From NCBI GenBank assembly GCA_905147135.1, contig LR990044.1, forward strand, positions 14,574,122 through 14,638,121: a stretch of DNA of 64,000 nucleotides, read 5' to 3'. The notes below the pieces were generated by a model. It worked only from the letters and a program-made list of their open reading frames with translations, did not search any database and was not told the origin of the DNA. The stretch's first letter is position 1; the number at the start of each line of letters is the position of its first letter. The translations under genes and the position numbers were made by a program. The DNA comes from Blastobasis lacticolella. Lineage: Eukaryota > Arthropoda > Insecta > Lepidoptera > Blastobasidae. Below, in pieces: positions 44,395-55,730 of this stretch.

Positions 44395-44605
44395 CGAGCA
44401 CACAGTGCACCTGATGGAAAGCGGTAACTGTCGCCCATCACATCTACGATTCATGCATTTAGGTTGCAGACAACAGGATTCGGAAAAAGCAGAACACAAT
44501 AATGCAAACATTTTAGCTCACTTGGCAGAAAAAAAAGATAAGGCGGTTGGTTCTCATCCATCCGGAATTCTCAGGCTGGACAGAGTTACATCCGGTATAA
44601 TTATT
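44395..44605 (-). mobile_element. Dispersed repeat family D, minus copy
   Basis: CACCTGATGGAAAGCGGTAACTGTCGCCCATCACATCTAC, ACAATAATGCAAACATT, AAAAGATAAGGCGGTTGG, ATTCTCAGGCTGGACAGAGTTACATCC. Order as in 20250-20462. Confidence 0.72.
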
Positions 44606-45033
44606 TTAATTATTACTTCCTTCATCATTATCGCAACGACTCAGCGAGAAGGAAACGCGATTTCAAGCAAGATTTGATGTCGTAAACTTTGACAATTAAC
44701 GCTTTAGGTACTTTTCTCAAAGTTATTTGATTTTTCTTAAAACCGTTTCAAATTTTTCCGACATTACAAGGAAATGAAATTGATAAGTTTTTTCGATAAT
44801 ATCAAAATAGATCTGAACATCTTTGAAGTTGCTGAAACAACGTACCTACACTTATAGACTTTGATTATTAGTTATTTATGTATTAAATATTTGTTTCACA
44901 ACAGTCTCTTAAAAATACTTCAAACGCAAGAAAATATTTTATTTAGAAAAATAGTAGCAGTATTTTAGTTAAGTGTAAAGATATATTTTTACTGCTTTTT
45001 GAAGTATTCTCCATTATATTATAATTTTTTTTA

Positions 45034-45935
45034 TCATTTGATAAAACCATTTTTTAAAACATGAGGACAATTGGCATATTTTTCACGTGATGGTTGAAAG
45101 ATATCACGGCCTCTTTGGGCCCCGTAAATTTCAAATCTGTCATCAAATCTTGAATTCTTGGGAAAATAAACAAATCTCATGGTGCCAGGTCTGGACTTTG
45201 TGCGGGATGGGACACTAACTCTACCTTTTCAGAATCCAAAAATGACTTTGTCTTGTTCGATTTCTTTGCCGTTTTCCCTAACTTTTTCAAAGACACAAAT
45301 AAATGTACCACTCTGCATAACTATCTTTTGTTCTTAAAGTGGAGTCGCAATACCTTTTTTGCCTACGTTTCTCACCTGCTTAAATTTTGCCAGTTTGCTA
45401 TCGCCGTCGAACACCCATACAGACTATTGCTTTCTTTTAAACACGTGACATGTAACAATAAGTATATCTATGTTTCAGCTTCTGTCACAATGTCGTACAC
45501 AGCATTTGACCGTCTGTGATAGTAATTTAATAAAAAAAAATTTTTTACACCAATAGACTCGATTCCATTTTTGTTCTAGGATGAGTTCATGAGGAATCCA
45601 GTGGCAACAAAGTTTTGTAACTTTTTTAATTTAGCTAATACATACACCCAAATGTCCCCGAATCTTCTCGTAGGTGATAAGCCCATTTTCTTTAATTAGT
45701 TGCCTGACAGTAGCCACAGTAGAGGGCCGACCTTCACGAATTTCATTGTATTGAGAAACACGGCCACGATCAAATTCAGCGTACCAACTCCTTACGGTGT
45801 TTAAATGATAATTATACTTCCCCTCCCAAAAGCATTATAAAGACGAACAGTTCAGTCTTGCGGAGACAGTGAACTTTTAAAATCATATCAACCATCGCCC
45901 TAAAATATTTGTTAATTCCATTTTTGCTACGGACG
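45034..45935 (-). pseudogene. Broken mariner transposase
   Basis: Read on the minus strand, the N-terminal part gives TVRSWYAEFDRGRVSQYNE, IREGRPSTVATVRQLIKENG and LITYE.IRGHLGV, the HTH region of mariner transposases. Next comes SNAVYDIVTEAET-stop-IY, where the first catalytic motif (normally TGDESW) has lost its Asp and its Trp codon is TAG. The segment with the second Asp (HHDNA) is deleted between the KKSNKTKS-like part and FLDSEKVELVSHPAQ. The third motif, SPDLAP, is kept. The end, NGFIK then stop, lies at 45034. Multiple frameshifts. Functional relatives are about 345 residues. ITRs are not found. Confidence 0.88.
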
Positions 45936-46286
45936 ATGAACTTCAACTTGTGATAAAAACACTTTATTTCCCGCCAATTTTATTTTTCAAGAAATAATTG
46001 AGTTTCTTATGCTTAAAAAATATAACATTCGAAATTTAAACATTTATAAGCGGCAAGGTACGCACAACTTTCAAATGTACAACACGTAGAAATTTATTAA
46101 ATATTTAATACAGTTCAGCAGTCTCGTTAAAAATGCAGCAAATTTGAGTTAGGTACTAAATTAATAATTAATGGGCAAACTTTCACTCGCCCATGTTACT
46201 TACAACACTCATAATCATAATTTGGATGTTGACATATTAACTTTAGCTGTAGGCATGTTAATATTTTATGATACGAAAGCATTTTA

Positions 46287-46320
46287 GTATTTTCGATGAT
46301 GATGATGATGATGATGATGG
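46287..46320. repeat. (GAT)n microsatellite
   Basis: GATGATGATGATGATGATGATGATG run, a possible orphan SINE or LINE tail. Confidence 0.9.
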
Positions 46321-46334
46321 CTATCTAAATCTAA

Positions 46335-46495
46335 ATACATGTATAAAAGAAAGTCCTGTTAGTTACACTATTAGTGTAACATTTTTTATAACTCAAGAGC
46401 AGCTGAACCGGTTTGGCTAAAAATTGGTGGGGAGTTCTCCTCAGAACCAGGAGACGGACATAGGATACTTTTTATCCTTTTTTTTTTAACTAGGG
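46335..46495 (+). repeat. Lepidopteran dispersed repeat
   Basis: CATGTATAAAAGAAAGTCCTG, TAACTCAAGAGCAGCTGAACCGG, AAAATTGGTGGGGAG, GGACATAGGATACTTTTTATCC are well-known phrases of a dispersed lepidopteran repeat. Class uncertain. Confidence 0.65.
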
Positions 46496-46625
46496 TTAGG
46501 ATGGTGTAGGGTTAGTACACTACACGAACGAAGTCGCATCGGGCCCACTAGGAGGTGTAAGGTAGGTGTAGGGTAGGTGTAGGGTAGGTGTAGGGTAGAT
46601 GTAGGGTAGGTGTTGATTTATTATT
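46490..46625 (-). repeat. Family G end with TAGGGTAGGTG minisatellite
   Basis: CGAACGAAGTCGCATCGGGCCCACTAG is the reverse complement of the family G start at 25440. Next to it (46556-46614) about five 12-bp units of GTAGGTGTAGGG. The copy at 25490 has CACCTACTTTACCCCTACCTACCC at the matching place, so the minisatellite is an expansion of a family G internal segment. Confidence 0.75.
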
Positions 46626-48354
46626 TATTTTGATACATAACGTCACGTCTCGTTCCCATGTGGGTACACATTGTTTACAATACATTTCTTAGACATGACT
46701 AGTAGGCTCATGACCGTCTCCGACATATATATTAGTTTAAATGCTGGTTTCCTGACGATATTATTTATGAACTAATTGGCTAAGATTAAGACGTATCCAT
46801 AACAAATCCGTGCCTATGAAGGTATGTACGTGTATAAATTTGGTTAGCGTCCCTCACAATTTTTCTAACATTCTGCGGAATCTTCCCATAATTTGCTTTA
46901 TATTGTCTGACCAGTAGTTTCAAAATGTACTCCCAACATATAACATTTTTATTTAATTTTTGTAACTTTCGTCATCATCGTTATCATCAGCGCCAATACA
47001 CTCTGCCGTCCGCTTGCCGCTTCACGCATCCACACACAGTCTTTCGCAAATCGTCACTCCATCTGACCGGAAGGCATCTTACACTACACTTGCCGAGTCG
47101 CGGTCTCCACTAAAGAATAAAATAAAATAGAATATATTTTTATTCACACACAACAACACATCACAAATATATAACAGATCATACATAAGAATTCGTCTAC
47201 CCCAGGCAGGCCGTCAGCTTGTCACCTTAGAGGTATAAATAAGTCACGTTCCAATAGCATGCAGTATGACCTTGAACTGGTGAACAAGCCGTACCGTAAG
47301 CATCCAAGAATCGTAGGTAGTACGCACTGATTGAAAATCTTTATTTTCAAGCAAAAAGATTGGAAGGTTAGCTACCTTCATGACTGAGTAGAACGGCCCC
47401 CGTGGGTAAAATGCGTGCCAAGCGACAGCTTGACAATTTGGTGGTCAAAGTCATATTTTTGGCACCGATACGAAACGCATTTTTTACATGAAAAAGCCAT
47501 CAAAGCCATCAATTTTTTTTGCTCTGTGTTTTGAAGTATAGCAGCATGTGTGTGATTTTTCCGAATGCCGACCAACCCATATTATATTACTTACATTATT
47601 TAGTTAGGTTTCGTAGGTAGATCTAATTTATTTAAGAAAATAAAACTCATTTTCTATGTTCCTCGTTGATAACGTAGTTATATGGTGGAAATTTTTTAAA
47701 CCGGAAAAGTAGTTTCACAGTTTAGGAATACATTTCCAAAATGCAAAATACCACATTATTTTTCTTTTTTTATGGTTATTTCGATTGTAAACTCGGTAAA
47801 TAGATGGATTCCTTATATTGCACACAAAATTACAAAAAAAATAACCTAATTATCAAAATCAAATCATTGAGCCAAAACACCGACATCAGAATCAAACGTC
47901 GCTAGCTGTCCCTGTCTTGTTCCACGCCAATTATTCTGCCATTTACTTTATAAATAGTTTACAAGTTTTCGCTTGACTGAAGTTGTTTACTTCAAGAACT
48001 GTCTACCTTTAGCAGTTCGACGTGGGAGTGAGGATGAGAGGTGATCTGTATCAAGTATGTGTGGTTTGACTCCAAGGGATTTTCATTAGGCTGGGGAAAT
48101 AATTATGTATGTGGTTCTAATGAGTCACGATAAAAATAAATATTGCAGTAGATGTAAATTGCCCGTAGCACAGGGTATCCTGATTTGGGAAACAGAAACT
48201 CCATGTTAAGCAAAATGCTACTGTATTATATGTATAAAGCTCAGTTAAGAAGTATATCATAACATGTATATTATCTATAATCGTTTCTTTTTAATATATT
48301 AAGTTAATTTTAATATAACTTTGTAATTGGTATCAAGCAAAGTAATAAAGATGA
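46626..48354. other. Mostly unassigned, one possible LINE tail
   Basis: 47105-47240 (AATAAAATAAAATAGAATATATTTTTATTCAC ... CCCCAGGCAGGCCGTCAGC) may be a minus LINE 3' end. Nothing else recognised. Confidence 0.4.
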
Positions 48355-48685
48355 TTTATTTATTTATACAGAAGCGGCCCTTACAGCAGTGCTTGCGAGA
48401 CCGATAACCAATTTTAAGCAATATGCTCGCAGAGTACGGGAACTGGGTTACTGTTGCGTACTTTAAGCCCGGCTTTTAGCAAATTCTTAAACACGTTTAA
48501 GAATGATGTATATCGTTTTTTGGTTAAGTATCAGCTTAAATGCGGAATTTGGTGCAAGACGCCCTAATTCTAGTCAAACTTCAGCACCGCAACGAGCTTG
48601 CCACTCGTTAGGTGTACCTCTCACCATCGCTGGCGAACCGAGATTGAACAAGGTCTTCCGCTGGGGACCCTGAGACTGGTTGGTA
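48355..48685 (-). repeat. Dispersed repeat family E, minus copy
   Basis: CTAGTCAAACTTCAGCACCGCAACGAGCTTGCCACTCGTTAGGTG is the reverse complement of 20820-20890. An ATTTATTTATTTATAC run lies at the plus-strand left end. Confidence 0.6.
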
Positions 48686-50459
48686 AATTATATGTTATAA
48701 AATTAGCAGCATAAAATTTTCCTTACAAGCCCGAAAATAGAACGTTAAGGATTCTATTTACGAACTTTCATCAAGCAAATTATATTTAGACTAAATAGAC
48801 TTAATGGCGCTGAATGTGTCAGTGTAATTAAATAATGAGGCAGTAATAAAAGTTGTATTAAGCGAGGGCGTTTTAACTCAGAAAGATTGATGGGTTTAAG
48901 TTCCACAGTCTCAAAATATAACAACATTAAATAAAACAAATTTCTCTAACTCTTAGAAATAGGACGGTAAACAACATTTTGTTTTCGACGCAAACTGTTT
49001 GAGAATTCTCCGAAAATTGTAAAGGTTTCGCAGTAATGTTTAGACTAGCTTCAGTATATAATTTCATTAGGGAGAAACGAATTAAATAATGTAAAATATA
49101 ATTGACTTTGAATGAGTTATTTCTATTTAATTGTTACTTTAATTGTTGGATATATAATTAATATTTTATGTATTAGCCTTTGTTTGCGCTGCGTCTGGTA
49201 TGAAGGGCTGAAATCTGCCTTAGGCCCGAGCTCCACTCATGCAGTGCAGTGCACTGCGCGGCGCACCGCGCGGTTGCACGTCACGGTGACAACGAAGAAA
49301 ACGGTGGTGTTATTCTGGTTTATCAAGTTAGGCAACGTGTGCACGAGAGCTTTTTCGACGCTTTTACGCGCGTTATTTTAAATGACTCGCATGATTATTG
49401 ACCATATGTCTTCTCGGTTGTGTTTCCCAAGCGAGCGTAAAAAAGTGACCGCAGATTTTTTTAAATGCAACTGCGACTGTAATGCAACGAAGGGAACTGA
49501 ATTTATAAAATATAAAAGATTAAAATAATAGTAGTGCCGGCCAAAAAATAATTGTAAAATTTTCATAGAGACCTTACAATTTCTACCATTTTCGTGAGCG
49601 ATCGTTTCGAAGTTATTCCAGTTTTGAGTTTAACAGCTGTCATCCACAATGTAGATCTTGACGAGCACTATCATTTCTCTTCAAGAACAAATGTTCTAAG
49701 AGCGGTAGTTTAAAAGTTATTACTGTTTTAAGTTTGACAGCTGCCATCCAAAATGTAGATCTCTACGTGTACCAGCATTTATTTTTAGAAACTAGTGTTC
49801 TAGAATCAAACATGCCTTATTATAATTCGGGATGAACTGAGAAGAAAATGACAACAGGATCACGAAACCGAAACAACATAAATAATGTTAAAGAATTAGA
49901 AAAAGGGGAGGGACTTACGCATCAGCGGTCAAACATTCAAGGTCAACTTTCAAAGGTCGGATTCCTATTTATTCACACGCGTTGTATCTGTACTAAAATA
50001 AGTAGACAGGTATATGTGTGTGAACTGTGTCACATAAAGAGGAAAGATTCGAACTGTTGGTAAAAAGAACCAGTCAAATGTGACGTCTCATGTTGACACC
50101 TACTGACATCGCGCCGCACGCTGCAATGCTGCGCTGCCTTTCAAATGACAAACACATTTCATTAAAATTAAATTACAATGAAAGCTAGATTCAATTATTT
50201 TTCCAAAAGGCGGGTAACAAACTTAAGGGAAAATTTTTAAGTCCACCAGTGTATATATAATATAGTCAAATGATCCCCCGATGAACGGCGAGTACCCCAC
50301 GCAATCTCTGCAGCGAACGGCACAAAGTCGTATGCTACCTCCAATAGTATTTGCCCGCTCAATCATTTGCTTCAGTGTACTTCATACTATTTATCAATCT
50401 TTTAAAATATTAAATTTCGATAAAAAAATTCATTTTAACAATCGCCCCAGCTTAGAAAG
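48686..50459. other. Mostly unassigned, GC-rich patch at 49220-49370
   Basis: GCAGTGCAGTGCACTGCGCGGCGCACCGCGCGG (49240-49275) is a dense palindromic GC patch of a sort seen in some lepidopteran TIR elements, but no partner end is identified. The near-repeat TGACAGCTGTCATCCACAATGTAGATCT / TGACAGCTGCCATCCAAAATGTAGATCT occurs at about 49635 and 49736. Confidence 0.4.
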
Positions 50460-52000
50460 ATCATAATGTTAAAAGTTTCGTGCGCGCTACGATTGCTCAT
50501 TCAATAATTTATATTACTTTTACTGTCTTTTATTACGATCAGCATCACACATCATCACAGCACCTCAGCTAAAATGTCAAAAATTTCGAGCTCGCTCCGC
50601 TCGCTCATTCATTTATTGATCATACCAACTTTTAAGAAACAAAATGTAAAAAAATTCAAGCAAATTTCAGATACTTTTCTTATAATTCACCTTGCTCGAT
50701 GCGGTCACTCATACATTGATTCCCTTAAATTACTATTGTGAGGATCACCCATTTCTGTTAAGACCAAATATGTCTAAAATTGCGAGTTCAATCATTTAAT
50801 AATCACCTCAGATCAACTGAAATGTCACAAATTTAAGCTCACTCCGCTCGCTCATCCTTTCATTTATCAAAATGAAAGGAAGATCAATGTGATGAAAATA
50901 TTAAATGAAATGTATGAGTGCCCGCATGAGTGGGGGAGGGGGGGGGGTCTGGGAATCATCCTAGCGTTTAAGACCTGAAACTTTAAAACTGTCGAGTTCG
51001 CTCCAGTGGCTCATTCATTGTTCACAACAGCTTTTAAGACCCAAAATGACAAACATTTATAGCTCGCTCCGCTCGCTCATACAATCGTTGTTCTCCCCTA
51101 GGTATTAAGACCCAAATTTTGTGAGCTCGCTCCGCTTCGATTACATATTAGAAAATCAAAACTTTATTGAGCATATTTTAAAAAGACTTTGATCACTCTC
51201 AAAAAGTTATTTCATCGAAAATTCTACTGATCAAAGTTTGGAATGCCAACGTTTTAATTACTTATGTATTACAGTATTGATCAAAATCATAAGGTTAAAA
51301 AGAAATTTAATCAATTAATCGAATAACGCCTGTTAATTGATTCTGGAACTCGCTGGAACTAACACAACACAAACGACGGTTTTGATAGATTCCATTTTGT
51401 GAAAAATAAATTAATAAATACTGATCTAGATTTATAACCGGCGACCTCTGAATCATGAATCATACTCTCTAACCATTAGATAAGGTAGGGAAATAAAATA
51501 CTGAAAAGGAAATAATTTGTGATAATATAGTTAGATTAGCAATGATTTGGTACTTTAAAACATCTAACAACTTTTGGTCAGTCGTCCAGTTGGTGAAAAA
51601 TACATTTGGCTTATAAACTTTGCTAAATAAAACATTTTGACTTTAAAATTTTGTTATTTCATTTGTTGTCCATTCATAATTAATCAATAAAGTTTTGATT
51701 ATGTAACCGCTCTATAAAATTTTACTACGCTCGCTCATTTCATTATACATTAATGCTGTCCGCATAATCAACCCGGATTTTAAGAGTCAATGTACCAAAA
51801 TATCCGAGCTCGCTACGCTCGCTTAGGTCTTTTGAGAAAAAATCCGAAAATTTTTGATATCGTTACATCTATTAAATCGTATAGGTATGCCTCTCCAAAC
51901 ATTGTGAGCTCGTTCATTCATTAGTTTGTGTTACATTTAATGTGTTCACTCCAGTTCTTTTGAGCCAAGATTCAAACAATGACGAACTCGCTACAATCAA
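50460..52000 (+). repeat. Degenerate repeat field, AGCTCGCTCCGCTCGCTCA unit
   Basis: The GC-rich core recurs at about 50588, 50836, 51061, 51123, 51722 and 51806, with weaker forms at 50478, 50995 and 51900. Each is preceded by AAGACC.AAAATGTC.AAA-like and followed by TCATTCATT-like sequence. Spacing is irregular (about 60-600 bp). It looks like a decayed tandem or clustered element. Inverted units lie at 10780-11045. Confidence 0.7.
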
Positions 52001-52801
52001 TTTAAAATTTACAATTTAAAACATTCACATCGCCCACACCGCTCATCAATTCAGATTATAAGATACAACATATCAAAAATTCAAAAAGAACTACATAGCT
52101 CGACTATTTTATGTGACAACTGAAAACTAACGCCTAACTTGAAAACTGGATCCGCGTTGGGTGGCTTTAATTTGCTGATTCGTGCTCACTGACTGTATGA
52201 CTCGGCTTCGTCGGCCACCTCAGGGGCCAGCCCCCCAATGGAAAAGAGCCCTAGATACGCCACTGGCAAAGGCACTCCTTCACTAAACGTAAATATGTTG
52301 TCCCATTTTGAAAGTATTTGTGACCGTGTACTGACTGATAAGAATTTGTCAGTGAACTAAGAAAGTAAACTCTTGATTTCAAAGTTCAAACCTACTCTCC
52401 GAAACAAAAGTATGTTGATTGGATTCTACTTTAGCATTTATTGTAGGGAAAAGGCCTTTGCCATACTTCTACTCCTATTTATTATCATAAGTATTTTAAA
52501 ACAGCAGAAATTTAGGTCGAAATATTTAGTTTAAAATCTGGTAGTTTCCGACGGCAGTGCAAAAATGTCCCAGGGGCGCAATATAAATTTAGGGATTTCG
52601 TGCAGATTAATTAATCTACCGGATATATAATATTCTAATGCAAGGCCAATGAGAGGAGATTAAGATTGAAAACAAAATTTCGCGGCTGTAGTACGCCTGT
52701 CCCTTAAACAAACCTGTCACGTTAACATTTATCACAATTATAATCTGTTTTAATATTTAATACTAACGAAGAGTGGTGCTGTTGTTTCTAGCCTAGCCAG
52801 A

Positions 52802-52857
52802 GGCCTGTGGCGCACCCTGTATAACAAGGCCTTGTTATACAGGATGCGCCGCAGGCC
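52802..52857. repeat. 56-bp near-perfect palindrome
   Basis: Two 28-bp arms meeting at CAAGG|CCTTG with no spacer. 26 of 28 pairs match by eye. Each arm contains TATACAGG(A/G)TGCGCC read outward, and a third direct copy follows at 52862-52876, which is the start of the adjacent foldback element. Confidence 0.95.
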
Positions 52858-52985
52858 CCGTTATACAGGATGCGCCACTCGAAGTGTTACCAGTTTAAAA
52901 TGCTGTAATTTTGTCAAATATGAGATTTTAAAATTAAAAACTGCAGTATATCGGAAAAAATACATTAAATTTTAACAAAAATAGG

Positions 52986-53072
52986 CTATTGTTCGATGTA
53001 GCCACCTTTAGCGCGGATCACAGAGTCGAGTCTGTTCCGAAAAATTCGCTCGCTGCACGTACGTGACGAGCT
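52986..53072 (-). pseudogene. Tc1/mariner-type transposase C-terminus, left
   Basis: The minus frame reads SERIFRNRLDSVIRAKGGY then IEQ-stop. The pattern RIF..VIRAKGGY at the extreme C-terminus is typical of Tc1/mariner-superfamily transposases. Only about 29 codons remain. Confidence 0.75.
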
Positions 53073-53228
53073 CCAAAAACATTTTTTTTTCGATCCCAAA
53101 CATTTTACAGTTCTGCGATAAGTACATATAAATCAAATCAAAAGACAATTTACAGTAGTAAACTGCTCTGTGAAAGCAAGCGTCGAGCAGGGCGTAAAGA
53201 TATATCAATAAATCGATCGTAAATATTT

Positions 53229-53754
53229 TTATCTACACTCATAGCGTAATGTTCCAATTTCATATTCGAAAACAGTTGTTTAAGGATACACTTTTTTCAC
53301 GCTAGTCTATAAAATTTTAAAAAATTACTTTTCGATACAGCATTTCCCATACTAATTTCATGACAGCTGTAACGTAAAATAACTTTTTAATCATTATGCA
53401 CCACTTTTATTTTTTAAATTTTTGTCGGGCGCCGAGACACGGCGAAATGTAGGCTGAATACCTAAATGTCTTTGACAAATTCAAATTCAAAATTCAAATT
53501 TTCCTGTTTGTATTCTGTGTAATTATTTTCCCGCTAAACAGAATATTTTTTCTAATTGTTGTAATTTGTGTTTGTGAATGTTTTTTCTTGTTTGAAGCAA
53601 ATAAATAGATAAATGTGAAAGTAATTAAGTGAATTTCCCGCCGCTTGATGTCTTCGACGCGTAGATACAACAGAACTGACTCGCAGCTTAATTCCAGCAA
53701 AGTTGAGAAAATTATAGGTACGATGTTTTAACATAAAAATATGAGTGTAGATAA
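53229..53754. repeat. Inner 16-bp inverted repeat pair
   Basis: TTTATCTACACTCATA (53229-53244) and TATGAGTGTAGATAAA (53739-53754) are exact inverted copies inside the foldback element. AATTCAAATTCAAAATTCAA lies between them (about 53478-53497). Confidence 0.8.
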
Positions 53755-53758
53755 AGTA

Positions 53759-53887
53759 GTGTATGCAACTGCATATAATTAGGTATTAAAACACTCGTGT
53801 CAAACTATTATCATACTCGGCTACGCCTCGTATGATAAACAGACACTCATGTTTTAATACCCCCTTTTATATGACAGTTGCATAAAC
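53759..53887. mobile_element. Small palindromic MITE, 129 bp
   Basis: Ends GTGTATGCAACTG and CAGTTGCATAAAC, flanked by TA on both sides. Arms continue through ATTAAAACACTCGTGT / ACACTCATGTTTTAAT to a centre TACTCGGCTACGCCTCGTA. Non-coding. Nested in the foldback element. Confidence 0.85.
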
Positions 53888-54118
53888 TACTATTAAATAA
53901 TGCTTTGTTACCTTAGACACGTAAACAAATCAGTAGAAACCAGTAGATATTTTTAGAACACTCGATACCATCCCATAAAGCACTTGACATTCGTTTTACA
54001 AGAAAAAAATTCCAGCTTCATTTCTTCACAACAATGGCCGCTATATTTTACGGACCCAATGGGTTTTTCCATAATATCCATTCGTAAGGTTAAAGTATCA
54101 GCTAAACTAAAACCTTAA

Positions 54119-54238
54119 AGATCGCTCTTTGACGTGAATGGGACAAATACAATCAGACCACATTCGTGCAGCGAGCGAATTTTTCGGAACAGACTCGAAA
54201 CTGTTATCCGTGCTAAAAGTGGATATATCGAAAAATAA
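54119..54238 (+). pseudogene. Tc1/mariner-type transposase C-terminus, right
   Basis: The plus frame after TAA at 54116 reads RSLFDVNGTNTIRPH, SCSERIFRNRLETVIRAKSG, YIEK-stop (54236-54238). Same protein end as 52986-53072 in the opposite orientation, with a few substitutions (LDS/LET, GGY/SGY). Confidence 0.75.
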
Positions 54239-54350
54239 TCCATTTTTATTCAAACTTGACATATTTTTTCGATTTGCTGAAGATTTCAATGAAATAAACT
54301 CAAAATTGTCAAAATTGTAGCATTTTCAATTGGTTTCAGTGGCGTTTGTA

Positions 54351-55728
54351 GTGCCGCTGATAACAACGAGACTTTAAAGATGAAACGCTGTCTATGTGAA
54401 GTGACAGGTGTACAGTCTCGAATTTATCTCTTTGGCTTTGTTTTGCACAGATATTTAGTCAATGCCGCACACAAACTTACAACCATGTTAAATGATAAAG
54501 CTAGTAGACGAGGTTAAATTATCTAAAGGACGAGAATGACGAATGACGAATGACGCGGTCCGGCTCTGCCTGGCATTGTCGAGCACGGTTCGGTCGTGGT
54601 TGGCGTTGGGTGGGTTTGCTGCGGCCATAGGGCGGTCAGCGTGTCACTGTGTGTTTCCTTCCTACTTTCCTACCTTCCTTCTTGACGATTGAAAGAGATA
54701 TTAATTGTCCTGATCAATAAAGAAATTTTGAATTTGGAATTTTGACTCAATAAGTTGAATTTAATAAGCGTAAAGATGAACTTTGTCGAAATCTCCTCGC
54801 TTGGTAGGTCGATTACAGCTTACATAGCGGTGTTGAAAATACTTAACAGAAAACGCTACCTAATATGCCAAACGGCCGACGCTGTTCCTAATACGTCAAT
54901 GGGGAATATGCAAGATTATTTTTTTTATTTTATAAAATTTAAACGTTTTAATTTTAACAAAATTAGCTTATGTTTTACCATGTTGTGTGCCAGCTGCATT
55001 TGCAGAAAAAACAATAAATTTTATATTGTTATTATGAATTTCTTAGCGCTTAGCCAAACAAAACTATGTTTCACATTTTTGGCTGTGTGTTGATTTTATA
55101 AGTAGGTAGGTACTTAGAGATTGGCCATAACAAGTAATTTATTGTATTGGTTAGAATGAATTCTTTGTTCTAATTCTTATAATTAGAGTTGATAAAGGCT
55201 GATAGACAATATATGTAGAACCCACTAGACACCGAGCCCTCAGGGACCCGAGGCCGCAATAACTCTTCGTTTCATGAAAACAAAGGTCGCCACCGAATTT
55301 CTTTATGAGGTGTGGAAAATGTAAATTTATACCACTCGCTATGGTTTATTACGTCATTCATAATTTAGTTCACTGAGTCGGCAGCTATTTATGATTTTCC
55401 GTTCCAACAAAGCGTTGTGTCTGACAGACAAACAATTAAATGACAAAAGGGATCTAATTGTCCAATTTAGGTGCGGAATACTGAAATCAGGGTTGGCTTT
55501 TTGTTTTGTTCCCCTTTGAAATGGAGAAAATTGTTGTTGTTTATTATCTGTTGGCTGCTTTGGCTGAGCGTTGAAACACCTCCTTTGATTCGATACCTTT
55601 GACCGCTTTGCGGCCGTACTACTTGACAGTCCATCATGAATTCTGGATTACCTCTACAATAGCCACGGGTAAAGTCAAATCGATTTAATTATTACTTCCC
55701 ACTCAGAGTCTTAACTGTGATACATTGG
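54351..55728. other. Mostly unassigned sequence
   Basis: GAATGACGAATGACG at 54535 and a possible LINE tail TCAATAAAGAAATTTTGAATTTGG (54713-54740). A 112-codon plus frame (54755-55093) has no recognisable motif. Confidence 0.4.
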
Positions 55729-55730
55729 TA

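Larger units (their letters stand above)
52866..54348. mobile_element. Foldback element of two transposase 3' ends, 1483 bp
   Basis: Left arm (52866-53060) and right arm (54165-54348) are long imperfect inverted repeats of roughly 190 bp, each ending outward in CA...CGCCACT and flanked by TA (52864-52865 and 54349-54350). Each arm contains the last codons of the same transposase reading outward, followed by its stop codon and about 110 bp of non-coding end. The middle 1.1 kb is non-homologous between arms and holds another small MITE. The structure fits a non-autonomous Tc1/mariner-type derivative built from two copies of one end. Confidence 0.8.

Noticed and set aside
45253..45519. 88-codon plus frame
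   Set aside because: It is antisense to the mariner transposase remnant on the minus strand.
46556..46615. Interstitial telomere-like repeat (TTAGG)n
   Set aside because: The unit is GTAGGTGTAGGG (12 bp), not TTAGG, and it is traceable to family G sequence.
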